From assembly GCA_004335835.1 (NCBI GenBank), contig RWJK01000985.1, positions 24,988-88,987 on the forward strand: a DNA stretch of 64,000 nt. Direction: 5' to 3'. This document shows, one piece after another, positions 1-13,328 of this stretch. Within the stretch, counting starts at the first letter, position 1; every line of letters begins with the position of its first letter. The stretch is from Scenedesmus sp. ARA3 (taxonomy: Eukaryota > Chlorophyta > Chlorophyceae > Sphaeropleales > Scenedesmaceae). Made by a program: the position numbers and the translations under genes. Below the pieces are notes generated by a model, which saw only the letters and a list, made by a program, of their open reading frames with translations, was not told the DNA's origin and searched no databases.

Positions 1-788
1 GTACATGCTGGCTGCTTGCAGTGCTGCCCTTGTGCGCAAGTTCAGTTCAGTTCACACTGCTCTGTCAAACTCACCGCCTGCGCCAGCATCCACGACATAC
101 TGACTTGCTCGTACACACTCCGGAACTCTGCCGGTGCTAGGCTGTACGCATTTGGCTCTGGGCTGACCACTGCCGTCACCACTGCGCGGTTGGTGGCGGT
201 GCCGATGCTGCGGTGCTTGCTGTCCCACAGCGGCAGCTCCAGCGTGCGCGCGTCGTTGCTGAGCTCGTGGCCTGCAAACATCCAGAAGGCAACAAACAAC
301 AGGAGTTGTGAATAAAGAATATATAGATGTCATAGAAGACTGCTGGAAGCATAGTGGTTGCTGTCCCACAGCGGCAGCTCCAGCGTGCGCGCATCGTTGC
401 TGAATTCGTGGTCTGCAGACATCCACAAAGCAACAAGTGACAGAGGTTTTGAAAAGATACTACACAGATGTCATAGAAGACCCTTCCCTCCTTCCTTGCA
501 CACTTCCACTCACCGAAGCAGAACATGCGCACGTGCTGCATGCTGCTGCAGATCTGCTGCACCGGCGCTGCCCCCTAAGGATACTGCTGCCTTTCCTCCC
601 GCACTTCCACTCACCAAAGCAGAACATGCGCACGTGCCGCATGCTGCGACGATCTGCTGCACCCGGCGCTATCCCCTAAGCATACTGCTGCCCTTCCTCC
701 CCCACTTCCACTCACCAAAGCAGAACATGCACACGTGCTGCATGCTGCAGCCGACCTGCCGCGCCAGCCGCCATTCACCCCCTATGCC

Positions 789-820
<32 letters not shown>

Positions 821-3800
821 ACCCCGACTCACCGAAGCAGAACATGCGCACGTGCTGCATGCTGCAGCCGACCTGCCGCGCCATGCGCTGCCGCAGCAGC
901 CCCACGTACTCGTTGCTGTGGCTGGCCAGGCGCAGCCGGCTGGCGCCGTCACGCGACACGTCCAGCGCCCAGGGCGTGCCGCGCCAGGCCAGGCGGTGCG
1001 CAGGCACAGGGGGCATCGTGGCCATCTGCATGTACGCAGACAACAGTACACATGGATGGATACACAAAAGAAGCATTTGAACGCTGGATGGCGGCGAGGT
1101 AAAAGCACGCGAAGGAAGCAAGGTTGTATGTAGGGGGGAGGGGCGTCACGGGACACGTCCAGCGCCCAGGGCGTGCCGCGCCAGGCCAGGCGGTGCGCAG
1201 GCACCGGCAGCATTGTGGCCATCTGCATGTAAATCAAGACAATATGCTGTAAAAAACGGATGTTTGGTCATCTACCACACCAGAAAGCAGACGGAAGATG
1301 GCAGGCAAGAGGCAGGGAATGTGTGAGAATCGCAGGTGTGTGGCTGGCCAGGCGAGACCAACTTTGGCAGTATCAGCCAGGCCCTAACAGCCCTCCAGGC
1401 TGTCCACAAATTGCTGGCGCAGCGGCATTTCCACAAGGCAAGGGGTAGGACAGGCAAACATGTGTGATAGGACACCAGCGCACCTCTTTGAAGCCTATGG
1501 CCTCCAGGGCCAGCGTCAGGCAGCGCGACACAGCCCTGCCAGCAGCCTCGATGGCGGCCGGCTCAGGCCCGCGTAGCGCAGCCTCGTGCATTGCTGCCAC
1601 GATGCGCCTGCAGCAGCAGTAGCAGCCACACGCCCGTTGATAAACAGCGCATACACGGAGGTTACAGCAGGAGGACGGCATATCAACAGAGACATGGGCA
1701 CAGCGCCAGCAGCCATGCTGCATTGTCAAATTGATGTTATCATCCAAGAGGTGGCTTGCCATTGGCAATCCACCTGGGGACGCCAATCCCTTTGCATAAC
1801 CAATTGAACGCGCATTGCGCGCCATCAACCTCGAATCCTGGTGCCCAGCCACTGCCATGAGATGCAGAATGAAGCGGACGACCCCAGATTGCTATAATGT
1901 TTACAATGCATAAAAGGCAGCATGATTACCCGGCTGCCTGATCAAGCCAGCCACTCACTCTATAAGCGCCCGCTTGTAGCTGGCGGACTTGACCTGCAGG
2001 CTGCTGCAGTGGTAGAGCCACAGCAGCTGGTTGCGCATGGTGCCAGCGATGCGGTCGTCAGGGTTGCTCAGGTACACGCGCCAGATGAAGTCCAGGCCTG
2101 CGGTAGGGCGAAAATAGGCACAAAATTTAGGGTTGTTTTTGTGGGTTGGTGGGGTTACATGGAAAGCCTGGATCGACTTCGTCATCAGAGGTACGCACAG
2201 TTACACATGTATAAGAACGCATGTACACATCCGCCGAGTCCTCACGGACCGCATTGGATGCGAAACTGCACATTTAAGCAAAGCTGCGGCAGAAGACCTC
2301 TCGTTCCAAGTCTCCTGACCATCTGCGTGGGCTGCAGCTGCATGTGTCCACTCTGTCGTGTCAGAGACATGATATGGCAAGACCCCCAAAAGCTCGCACC
2401 GATGCAGCGTCGCATCACGCAAGCTGCACAAGGCCACAGAACCGCCATGCGAATCTACGCACACTTGTCAAGCCTACATGCACGCGTGCTGTTGTGCGGC
2501 TGGCTGCAAGTGTGGTGTTGTGTATGTTCTCTGCACTCGAAGCAACAAATTGCCAGCATCTCACCCTTGATGTCAGCCAGGCGCTGCGCCTGCACGAAGG
2601 TGCCCTTGGCTTTAGCCTGCGGCAGGCCCAGCGCCTTCGACTCCAGGTTGACCTGCACAATGCAACGCAGCAGTAGCAGCAGCGGCAGCGGCGGCAGCAG
2701 CAGCAGCAGCAGAATGAGATATCAGCAGGATGCATGGCAGGCCCAGCGCATTGGACTCCAGGTTGACCTGCACAGTGGCATGGGCGGCAGCAGCAGCAGC
2801 AGCAGTGGCAGCAGCATTGGATTTCTTTGGATGCAATAGCTGCATTGTCGGCCGGCACAGTGCCTTGGACTCCAGGTTGACCTGCGCAGTGTCATGCGGC
2901 GGCAGCAGCAGCAGCAGTGGCAGCAGCATTAGATTTCTTTGGATGCAATAGCTGCATTGTCGGCAGGACCAGCGCCTTGGACTCCAGGTTGACCTGCGCA
3001 GTGTCATGCGGCGGCAGCAGCAGTAGCAGGCGCAGCAGCATGAGGAAGAGCAGCATGGGACATCAACAGGATGAATGGCTGCATTCTTGGCAGGCCCAGC
3101 GCCTTCGACTCCAGGTTGACCTGCGCAGTACAATGCAGCAGCAGCAGCAGCAGCAGTAGCGGCGGCAGCAGCAGCAGGAGCAGCAGCAGCAGCAGTAGCA
3201 GCAGCATGGGACATCAACAGGATGCAATGGCTGCATTGTCGGCAGGCACAGTCCCTTGAACTCCAGGTTGACCTTCACAGGGTGTGCCAGCATGCGATGG
3301 CTTGCTTGTCAACAAGACAATGATGAGACAGCAGGCAAAAGAACAACAAGAGGCAACAGGGCATTGTCAGCATGTGAAACTTGACTATGTGAACGTCCTC
3401 ACACCTGTTGAAAGACAGTCACAAAGAGCTACGCCGCCAAGTAGCTCTTCAGCTTTGCTGCGTCCACTGATACACCAAGAAATACACCGCTTGACTTGCA
3501 TGGCTGACAAACATCTAAATAGACGGCTCACCTGCTGGAAGATGTCCACAAAGAGCAGCGCAGCTTGGCCGCGCCCACTGACACACCAATAAAACTTCAC
3601 ACTTAGGCCTGCTTAGGGATGAAAGTTACATATGTTCCAACAAAGAAAAGACGCCTCACCTGCTGGAAGATGTCCACGAAGAGGCGCGCCGCCATGTCGC
3701 TCAGCTTGGCCGCGTCCACTGCGACACCACTTGCACTTCAAACTTAAAAAAGGTTACATAACAACCTGCAAAGAAAAGACGCCTCACCTGCTGGAAGATG

Positions 3801-6800
3801 TCCACGAAGAGCCGCGCCGCCATGTAGCTGAGCTTGGCCGCGTCCTGGCGCACCATGTGGCTCTCCAGCAGCGCCGTCTGCGTGGACGGCTCAAAGAGCT
3901 CCGTGGATCCCGGGGCGCCCTGGAAGCCCGCCTTGAAGAACGCCTGCGCACACAGCCGCAGTACAACACACAGTTAGTGATGATGTTCATGGCTTGTTGC
4001 TATGGTTTGCGTCGACGGCTCGAAGAGCTCCGTGGAGCCAGGCGCGCACTGGAAGCCCGCCTTGAAGAACGCCTGCAGGGCAGCGCACACAAGCATAAAC
4101 AAGAGCATAACTTTCGGCTGTTGTGTTCATATACGGCTCAAACAGCTCGGTGAGGCCAGGGGCGCCCTGAGAGCCCGCCTTGAAGAACGCCTGCAAGACC
4201 ATACACGCAGCATAACACACACAACCATGTTAGTGATGATGTTCATGGCTTGTGTAATCTTGTGTGGCCGGCTCAAACAGCTCCGTGGAGCCAGGGGTGC
4301 CCTGAAAGCCCGCCTTGAAGAACGCCTGCAGACGAAAAATAACAACTTACAGCATCACATTTGGATGTTGTCTGATTGAACGGCTCGAAAAGCCCGTGGC
4401 GCCCGGGTGGGCCTGGAAGCCTGCCTGCCTTGACAAACGCCCAGAAACGCCATACAGACGGCACAGATGGTGATATCTACTTTCACAATCTGCGCCGTCT
4501 GTATGGCGTACTATCATTAAAACCAATGTGGGTTCGACAAATGTGGACGGCTTAAACTCCACTTGGCGCTGACGCGCCCCAGACGCGACTGCCCATCTTC
4601 CCAAGACTTCAGCAGACTTCCTCAAATCCTCGCGTACCTGTGTTGCAGGCAGCGCGTCCTCCCTGCATGGCGGGTCCACCATCACAGGTCCCACAGCCGC
4701 TCCGCCTGACCATGATCATGTGTTACTATGATAATATCACATTTGTTGGGATATAACCCAATATAGTCTAGGCGCACCTGTGTTGCGGGCAGCGCGTCCT
4801 GCCTGCAGGGTGGATCCACCACCAGCGTGTCCCACAGCCGCTCAGCCAGCCGGCCATTATAAATAACAACTAAGGCACTATGACGATGATCTTGGTAAGT
4901 ATTTGACAATAAATAACACTCTAGAGAAGAAGTGCATAGATAGACAAAACGCACAAAAGGAAAAACAACATTCAGTGTCGAGTTATCTCCACGCGCACCT
5001 GTGTTGCGGGCAGCGCGTCCTCCCTGCAGGGTGGGTCCACCATCAACGTGTCCCACAGCCGCTCCGCCAGCCGGCCATCAAAGTAGCTGTTGCTGTGCAG
5101 CGACAGGTAGCGCAGCGTCAGCAGGTGCTCCCGCAACACCTCGCTGTAGCTCCAAGCCCCCTGCCGCAAAGACTCCATCGCTGCCAGCTGCAGCGCCTCT
5201 TCATCTGGCTGCTGCTGCGCCGCAGCATTTGCAGGAGCTGCTGCTGCTGCTTCGCGTGCTGCTGCGAGTGCTGCTCGGGCCTGGTCAACGCTGCTGCAGA
5301 GCCGTTTGACCAGCACTGCGCTGAGGCTGTGCTGCTGGTCCAGGTCATCGACTGCGCGCTGCATGGTGGGCAGCTTGCGGCCCTTCAGCTTCAGCGCCTG
5401 CAGATATGAACACAGAAAAAAGTTGCCAACAGTGTAAGTAGGACTTCAGTTTTGGTATGCTGGAGGGGAATGGTGCGCTTTGCAAAACGGGGTGCTAGAG
5501 AGCGTCGGGCTGCATATGGCTGCAGCATGTGCTCGCAGCAAGTCAACTTTTGCAGTGCAGCAAGGCATGTCAAGTCACGCATGCCCCAGTCAGGGCACAG
5601 CTGCTGCACATCTTCGCTGCCCTGGACTCAATCTCTAAACACGGCAGATACGCGTCAGTGCGGTCCTGCTTGGCATAACACACCTGTTCATCAGGCAGCC
5701 ACCGCAGCAGCTCCCGAATGCTGCGCAGCAGCGGCACCTGCCCGCCAGCCCCCTCCAGCAGCTGCTTGGCGCACTTGTTGATCATTTCCACCACATAGTC
5801 CAGGCCGTCACCAAACTGGGTGTTTGTTGCGCCGGGCAGGCAGGAGCAGCATGCAAACATGTCAGTTGACAGCAGCTGCTTGGCGCACTTGTTCATCATT
5901 TCCACCATATATTTCAAACCGTCACCAAACTGGGTGTATGTTAGGCGGGGCAGGCAGGAGCAGCGTAACAGACATGTCAGTCGACAGCAGCTGCTTGGCG
6001 CACTTGTTGATCATTTCCGCCACATAGTCAAGCCCTCGCCAACCTGGGGGAACGTTACGCAGGGCAGGCGGGGCCAGTGGGCAGTGCAACAAACACAGCG
6101 TCACTGTTGCTGTTGCATCATAAACCAGCTCTGTTGTTGTCATCGGTGTCATCAACAGTACATCACACTCATTGGTGCTCTCGCTGCTGTTATGATATCC
6201 TCACCTCCAGGTGAACCTTGTAGGCCTTGATCACGTCTGCCAGCGCCCACCTACCCTCACCTGACCACCCACCATATTCGTATCACTCTTGCTATGGTAA
6301 CAAGATGGTAGCAGCAAAACCAAAACTGTTACATACATCTTAAGCTCACCTCCAAGTGACCCTTGTAGGCCTTGACCATGTTTGCCAGCGCGCCCACGCC
6401 CACCACACGCCCTCACCTCCAGCGCTGTGCTATTGTTATGGTTACTGCTACCGTCGGAGTTGCTATTATATTCCTCACCTCCAAGTGGCCCTTGTAGGCC
6501 TTGACCACATTCGCCAGTGCGCCCACGCCCACCACGTCCGGGTGCACGCCATCACCCATCGTGAGGTCCCACACCATGTCGCCAATCTTCTCACACATGT
6601 GCACCTCCTTATCGCTGGCTGCCAGGTGCTGCAGCAGCCCCAGCAGCCGCTGCGTGTCCTGCGTGCTGCGCTGCCGCGCGGCCTGCAGCTTGGCGAAGAG
6701 CATGTCCAGCTGGTTCCGCGAGAAGCGGGACGCGATCTCGGCCAGCAGGTCAAACATGTGTTGCTTGACCGCCTCGTACGTGTCCTCCTGCAAGCACAGA

Positions 6801-9800
6801 GATGCGAGGATGAAGGCAGAGCATGACGGCTCACGTTGACTTTACGACAGCAGGTCAAACATGTGCGCCTTGACCGCCTGATAGGTGTCCTCCTACAGGA
6901 ATGTCACGTTTAAAAAGGTTCAGAAAGAGGTCAGCAGCTGTTTGGGCGCGAAGCATGACGGGATGTCACTAGCACGTCATATATGTGCATCTTGGCCGCC
7001 TCATAGGTTTTCCTCTGCAAGGTGATATAGGCACAAGTTCAGGTACTAGCAATCAAGGCCATACTGGGTGCAGTGCCACTGAAGCCACTTGACTTTTTGG
7101 GCTGGTTGTGCGCTGGTGGTTATCAACGAAATAAAAGAGCTGACAAGTGCTCGGGCAACAAGCCCGCCGCCTCACCTTCTCCGTCACCGCCCACAGCATG
7201 TCCAGGTGCTCCGGCGCCAGGGACTGGTTGGTTGTCAGCGTGACCATGATGCCTTGCACCTGTGCAGCAGCGTGCAGCAGCAGCAGCGTGCAGCAGCAGC
7301 AGTGTGCAACAGCATGCAGCATTGCATAGGAGCCTGGTGCCTGCAACAGTCCATGTCCGCCGTTGCAGCTGCACCAGCCTGCCGGCTGCCCTGCGCAGCA
7401 ACCATCAGGTAATGCACCACCTGGCCCACACCAGCAGCTGTGCTTGGCTGCCTGACCTCATACGGCAGCACATATTGCTGATAAGCACACTGCGCTAAAT
7501 CTGCACTGTGCTAGCCTGCGGAACCACAGTACTGCCTACATCGCACCCCTGCCAAGCCAAGAGAGCAGCAGCAGCAGCCGCAGCAACACTGGGGCAATCG
7601 TATCCCACAACAGCCTTGCATCATAGCACAAGTGCTGAATGTGAATGCCGACTGCTGTCACGGCTGCTGGACTTGGCACTGCTGCTTGCAGCGCTCTGAG
7701 ATATGCCTACTATGCCACTGCTTTCACGGTTGCTGTGCTCTGCTGCTTGTGCCCCGCTAATGCATGCCTACTACGCTACTGCTGTTGCGGCTGCTGTGCT
7801 CTGCTGCTTGCAGGGCAGCCACACACGCACCTCCTGCATGTACTGGCGCTGGTGCAGGTTGGTGCGCAGGATGCGCTGCACAATGCCCCGGTCAGCCATC
7901 CAGCCCACCAGCAGCTGCAGCAGCAGGCAGCAGCAGGCAGCAGCACAGCACACATATGATGCACACACGATGGGTGCATGCACAACCAAGTGCGCAGAAT
8001 GCGCTGCACAATGCCCTGATCAGCCATCCAGCCCAGCAGCATCTGCAGCAGCAGGCAGCAGCACAGCACACATTTCGTACATACACGTTGGGTGCTCGTA
8101 CATACACGTTGGGTGCATGCACAACTGAGTATCCAGGATGCGCTGCACAATGCCCTGATCAGCCATCCAGCCCACCAGCAGCTGCAGCAGCAGGCAGCGG
8201 CAGGCAGCAGCACAGCACGCTTTTGATATAGACACGATGGGTGCATGCACAATCAAGTGCGCAGGATGTGCTGCACAATGCCCTGATCAGCCATCCAGCC
8301 CACCAGCATCTGCAGCAGCAGGTGGCAGCACAGCAGAACACATAATGAACGCTCCCAGGATGAGTGCATGTGCAATGATGTACCTACAATGCGCTGCACG
8401 ATGCCCAAGCTGGAAGATGCCCAAGATGGCCTCCTCCAATCCACCAGCACTTGAATGCAACACAAGAGGTATATGCTACAACAGGATGACACAATGAGTG
8501 CATACGCATGGAGTGGCCGATCCCAAGCATAAGCCGCCAAGGCCTCCTGTGGCTGCTCCTGCATGCGGCTTCTCTCTGACACTAGGCTGCTGTCAAATGC
8601 TCTGTCACCAGCCACTCCAGTCTGCACAGACAGCAAGCATGCTTGCTGAATCGAGGCCATCCGACGCCAACCATGCACTGCTGCAGGTGTGCATGCTACG
8701 CTGCTGCTGCTGCTGTTTCACCCCATTCAGCTGCTGCCGCACCTCAAGAGTGGGCTCACACTGGCGGCTGCCGCTGTCCGCCGCATTTCGCAGCATGCGG
8801 TTGCACTCGCGCACGCCGCTGAGCAGCTTGTTGAAGCTGCTGGACTCCAGCATCTTGCATACGAATGCACACTGCACCTGCGCCAGCTGCACAGACAAAC
8901 AGAACAGCAGCAGCAGCAGTGGAAGTGAGACAACAGCAGTTCGTTGAAGATGCTGACTCCAGCACCTTGCACACAAACACGCACTGCACCTGCGCCAGCT
9001 GCAGGTCACATCGGCAGCACCAGCAATTGTTGGTCCAGCTGCAGCAGCAAGGCAGTGCTAGCAAGACGACTGGCAGCGTGGCAGCCTCTAGCTGTAACTG
9101 CGTCCTGCAGGATGCCAAGACCAGATGGGCAGCACTGCACAAGGGCGCCCCACCTGATAACATACCACTGCACAAACAGCTGCCATACCCTCCCAATAGT
9201 ACCGCCTGCGTGGCATCTGTAGCTTGTAACTGTGTCCTGCAGGATGCCCCAAGACCAGATGTACAGTGCCAGTGCACATGCACATGCCACCTGGCAACAT
9301 ACCACTGCTAATTTATTCGCCATACTTACACACCACCACCACCACCACCACTAAGGCACTCAAACTCTTGATTAAGTCACACCTAAACCACATTAAAAAC
9401 ACACTCACCTGCAGCAGCATCGCCTGCGGGTCTGGCCCATGCGCGATGATACGGGGCAGGTTGGTGTTGGCCAAGCACTGGAAGATGCTGTATGTCCTGT
9501 CGCTGCCATGATCACTCAGGCGCTCGCTGCCGCCCTGCACCAGCTGCGACACGTGCTGCATCACTGGCACCACAATCTGCATGCAGCAAAAGAGCAGTAC
9601 AGGTGAAATCTTGTGCAGGAAGATATGAGTAGTGCAGCAAGGATCGCACTGCGGCTAGCCAAGTGATTATGTGGCGCACAGGGCTGGCCCGTGGTTGCTG
9701 CGTTTGGCAGTTGCCGCTACTGTGGCTGGTTGCAGGAAACTCGAATTGCTGCAGCGGCAAGTGCTAGTGCTGCACCTGCTGCTGCTGCTGCTGCTACTGC

Positions 9801-11645
9801 TGCGACGCAGTGGCATGCCGTGCAGACCTATGCCATTGCTGTGTGACAGACGCCAGCTGCTGCCAGCATGTCCAGCTGCTGGGATTGCTGATGCTATAGG
9901 TGTTAGCGTCCCAGCTGCTGACATTTTCCTATCATTATCATTGGCCAGTTACTGCTGCTGCGGCACTTGCATAGCTGCTGACCTCGTTGAACTTCTCATG
10001 CGCTGCATCTGTGGCGACATCCACGACCTGCACAACGCATGCAGGCACAACACACAAGCGTCAATCGGCAGCTGCTAATAATCTCTAAGCAGTGATCAGC
10101 GGTGTCTGGCACGTGAGTGAGCCTGGGACAACAGAACCAGACACTCCTGCAAGGCAACAACTGCTGCTTGCAGGCACTTTTTGCGAGCACGCGAGCCACA
10201 GCTTTGGGAGCACACCAGCCACAGCTGCTGCCGGTGGTGGTGCTGCTGCTGCTCTGCAGGCATGTCTGCACACCCTGCCTTGCTGCTGCACTGCTGAACA
10301 GCGCCGCACGCACCTGCGCCAGCACAGCTGTCATCATGTTGAGCAGCGCAAAGCCGACCTGGTCTGGCTCCTGCAGCAGCTGCAGCACAGATACAACGCA
10401 GGTGCAGCAGCACAAACCACACACAGTAGGGGTTGAGGTGATTAAGAACCATCTATTCATGTGTTTGAACGTTCTGCAGAGTTGTGTGCGGATGCCAGCA
10501 TGCAGCTGGCAAGAACAGCGGCGCAATCATCAAGTTTGAGCAGGTCAACGTCATCACTGGCCCTTCGCCACTACACAGCATGCCGCACTGGCACAGCACA
10601 ACTGCTATGCTGCAGTCGGCACAACACTGTTCAACATAGACACCTCAGAGTTGTTGCTGGCTCTGGTCTTGCAGGAAGCTCCTACTGGTATCGCCGCTGC
10701 TGCTGGTCAAGCGCGCCACAGCTTGGCGCACTTTCCAGCTGTCAACCAACCCAACTGCTCCAACTGCTTGCTGTCCTGCAAGCCCGAGTATGCAAACCAA
10801 CACACCTGCAGGATGTTTTCGAAGCCGTGCAGGTAGCCAAACAGGTTGACCAGGTGCACCAGCCAGCGGTTGCGCTCCACAGCTGGCTCCAACTGCTCTT
10901 CATCCTCCTCCACTGCTGCTGGGTCGTCGTTGTCTGCATGCAACGAGAACTGCCGCTGCGCCCACGCATCTGGCACGCTATCTGCATACTCAAACAGCTT
11001 GGAGGACGCTGGCACCTCCTCATCTGCCAGCTGCAGCATCAGCTTCTTGTTCATGTTGAAGAGGTTGAGCATGCACTGCGCAACAGGCACCAGGTCGCTG
11101 TCAAGCTCTGCTGTGGCATCGCCAGGGGCCAGGCAGGCCCTGTAGCTGAGTGCGTGTGCTGCAGTAGCCACCAGCAGCTGCAACGTTTGCAGCAGCACCT
11201 CCTCCTGGTCCTGATGTGGCAGCATGCTGCTCTGGGGGTAGCTGAGCAGCTTGTCCACACTCAGGAACAGATCATCCCGGAACAGACGCCTGACGCAGTC
11301 CAGGTCCGTCTGGCGCATCCTGCAAGGTGTCAAACGTTGTGTAATAGCAGCTGGGAGTGCTATGGCAGGGCTGAATCAGCTGCATGCCACGTACCTGCTT
11401 GAAGGGGACCCCCAGCGGAGCATGCCACATGCAGTGCGTAGGCACTGGCCAAGAGCGTAGATGCCATGGCTGCTGGTTCGTAAGTTTGTGATTTGCGACA
11501 TGAGCATGAGATACTCGTCGCTGGGGTAGAGTTTGCCCTGCTGCTCAGCATCCATAGCATCCTCGCCCTGCTCCAAAATCTCAGAGCTGGCCTGCCCTGC
11601 ATCATCATCAGAGACGCTGTTGCTGACTGCAAGTTCCTCCTCCAT
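1..11645 (-). CDS. USP9X-like: USP9X/faf-type ubiquitin C-terminal hydrolase, 5' portion (3' end beyond window)
   Basis: Multi-exon gene read right to left. The order of exons follows animal USP9X/fat facets. The first visible exon (11395-11645, MEEELAVSN...) joins in phase to 10806-11319, which holds CVRRLFRDDL and LVHLVNLFGYLHGFENIL. Later exons include about 9412-9570, 8705-8890 (FVCKMLESSSFNKLL), about 7830-7920 (GIVQRILRTNLHQRQYMQE), about 7170-7255 (LAPEHLDMLW), about 6477-6789 (HMFDLLAEIASRFSRNQLD), about 5690-5815, about 5000-5399, about 3788-3943, about 2560-2652, about 1955-2097 (LDFIWRVYLSNPDDRIAG), about 1486-1617, about 842-1020 and about 80-272 (ubiquitin-like region). These are the long armadillo-like and UBL parts; the Cys/His protease domain should lie left of base 1. 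Family role: removing ubiquitin from substrate proteins. Many introns hold tandem copies of exon edges. The start Met at 11645 is the best visible one, but an earlier exon cannot be excluded. A few small exons near 9990-10740 remain unsolved. Confidence 0.88.
500..850 (-). repeat. Donor-side exon-end array, 4 copies (USP gene)
   Basis: Four copies of an exon end encoding about MQHVRMFCFG, each followed by GTGAGT, lie near 840, 735, 625 and 525. The copy near 840 is continuous with the full exon; the others sit in the downstream intron. The phase-1 end joins the next exon (HELSNDARTLELPLWDSK), whose own start is copied once near 360-420. Confidence 0.8.
2560..3300 (-). repeat. Acceptor-side exon-start array, 6 copies (USP gene)
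   Basis: Six exon starts encoding about VNLESKALGLP, each preceded by an AG acceptor and usually a CTG-rich tract on the sense strand, begin at 2652, 2767, 2881, 2993, 3120 and 3272. Spacing is 115, 114, 112, 127 and 152 bp. Only the 2652 copy runs on into a full exon (KAKGTFVQAQRLADIKG). Confidence 0.85.
3480..5060 (-). repeat. Exon-edge duplication cluster (USP gene)
   Basis: Two neighbouring exons have multiplied edges. Copies of an exon start encoding about FFKAGFQGAPGSTELFEP occur near 3935, 4060, 4180, 4310 and 4420. Copies of an exon end encoding about VDPPCREDALPATQV occur near 5020, 4810 and 4650. Copies of the exon end LFVDIFQQ occur near 3790, 3660 and 3540. Sequence identity is high but imperfect, with some copies frameshifted. 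Confidence 0.78.
5690..6050 (-). repeat. Acceptor-side exon-start array, 3 copies (USP gene)
   Basis: Three copies of a segment encoding about DYVVEMINKCAKQLL occur with the shared core at 5765, 5879 and 5994 (spacing 114 and 115 bp). The lowest-coordinate copy continues into the full exon that ends RELLRWLPDEQ. Confidence 0.8.
6200..7020 (-). repeat. Exon-edge copies on both sides of the HMFDLLAEIASRF exon (USP gene)
   Basis: The intact exon is about 6477-6789. Its start (about TYEAVKQHMFD) is copied near 6850-6895 and 6970-7018 on the upstream side. Its end (about VKAYKGHLE plus GTGAG donor) is copied near 6345-6395 and 6205-6245 on the downstream side. One exon therefore shows both polarities. 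Confidence 0.8.
7830..8450 (-). repeat. Acceptor-side exon-start array, 4-5 copies (USP gene)
   Basis: Copies of a segment encoding about LVGWMADQGIVQRILRT recur with the shared core at about 7891, 8020, 8159 and 8286 (spacing 127-139 bp). A more diverged copy lies near 8390-8440. Only the lowest-coordinate copy continues into NLHQRQYMQE. Each copy is preceded by CTG-rich sequence on the sense strand. Confidence 0.8.
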
Positions 11646-13328
11646 CTGATCAGACGAGACCGACAGCGAAACAGGCTAGTGCAAGTACAGCAGCATCGTT
11701 CCGCCCAGTTTGAATTGCTGTGGCGTACAAGGGCGCCAATCAGCAGAATCAGATGTACCCGTACATGCACTTCGCCTTACTCGTAACAACCCAGGCACGT
11801 TCCTGCTGAGGTGTTAGGGTTGGCTGATCAGCATGATTAACAGTGCGGGCCTCATGTCGTGGATAAAGAGCCTCGTTTGGTGGCTGAAGCATTGATCCAC
11901 TTGTCTCTTACCGATCCAAGCAGCCTGTGTGGGTGCCTCATTGCAACTGTGTTCAGGACAAGCATGATGTGGCATCTGTCAGGCTGGCACATGGCAGGCA
12001 ATGTAGCACGACTCAAACAATCTGCACTGACGATACAGGCTCTTGTTTGTGGATTTGCTGCCCAACATACCTGTAACGGCCTTCGCATGCTGGTCTGGAC
12101 TGTGAGGCTGAATCAGCTCTGTCCAGAGTTCCAGTATGCACTGCATGCTGTGTTGCAACACAGCATGCCGCTCCAGGGCCTGCCGATAGCCAAAAACCTA
12201 ATCTACACAGCTGCTTACATTCTTGTAAAGTAAATACCATCCGCTGTCAGCTTTGAAATGCAATTACCTCTTGTTGTTACAGACAATGTTGCAGACAAGG
12301 AGCCTACTTCAACCTGCATGCGGGTTTGATTCTGCACAGACAACATTTGCCGCAAGCACCAGTTGCGCTGAAACTGGCATGCTGCCGCACATGACACACA
12401 AGATACATGGCCACAACACAGAAAACAGTGAAAGCTCCCTGCAACACCTGAAGGTGCCATGCACGCTGCCTCTGCGTCTCCTGCCTGCAGGCACTTGCAA
12501 AGCCCAGCAAGCAAAGAGCAGATGCAACTGTTAGGAACCTGCGGCTGCCAAATGTATGCCTGTCACAGCGGCCACAACAACGAAAAAAAACACAGCTGCA
12601 CCCAGATGGTTCTACAACGGGTTACTCTCTCAGCAACTGTTGTCACAGCTCTCACCAAGCTGTACACGCCTTCTACAGCTGCACTGATGTTGTCAAGTGC
12701 AAGACACTGGCAGTGCACAATGCAGCAGCTCCGCATAGCTGCAACGGCTGCAGCTGCTGTGTGCTGTGATCAAGCATCAGCACCCCAGCAGACTGCCTAC
12801 AAAGTGATGTCACCAAGCCAAGCAATGGTGGAGTGCAGACAGAGCTCTAAACACACCAGCAACAGGTGCAACATGCACCGACCTCGTGCATTGGCCAGCA
12901 TGCAATTGCGTGCACAGCCGTCCAACACATCTTACTACAACAACATAGTACGGGATACAACACTTTACATGCCCCAGGCAACAGGCATTGCGGCAGCACT
13001 TTGTGAAGTTGTTGCGCCACCATGCATGTCCAGCAATGGCTGCGTTCCAAGTGCTGCACCAGGCATCCGACTCCAGCAAACACAGAGGCTACTAGCGGCA
13101 TGTGATGCTCCTAATTACAACCTCTGCAGCCAATGCAATGGCACACACATGCGCAGCAGCTGCAGCACAGCTGCTGAATGGCTGCAGGATCTGCCTGCGG
13201 CACACACAGCCGCAGCCTCAGCACCTTGCTGGCATCATCAGATGCTGTTGCTGCCCCTCTGGCGCATTGCAGCTGCTCCTGAAACTGCTGCTGCTGCAGT
13301 TGCTGGCCGCTGCTGCTGCTGCTGCTGC
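11646..13328. other. Intergenic region between USP and FTRC genes
   Basis: Both flanking genes are on the minus strand, so this stretch should hold the FTRC 3' UTR and the USP promoter and 5' UTR. A minus-strand TGTAA at about 13115-13119, some 210 bp after the FTRC stop, is a candidate poly(A) signal. A long plus-strand open frame here is rejected as a gene. Confidence 0.5.

Noticed and set aside
1922..2839. Plus-strand open frame of 305 codons
   Set aside because: It is antisense to USP exons and CTG tracts; the Ser runs come from CAG/AGC repeats.
7860..8320. Regularly spaced repeats resembling a CRISPR array
   Set aside because: Units are about 130 bp, encode exon pieces of the USP gene, include splice acceptors and lie in a eukaryotic gene.
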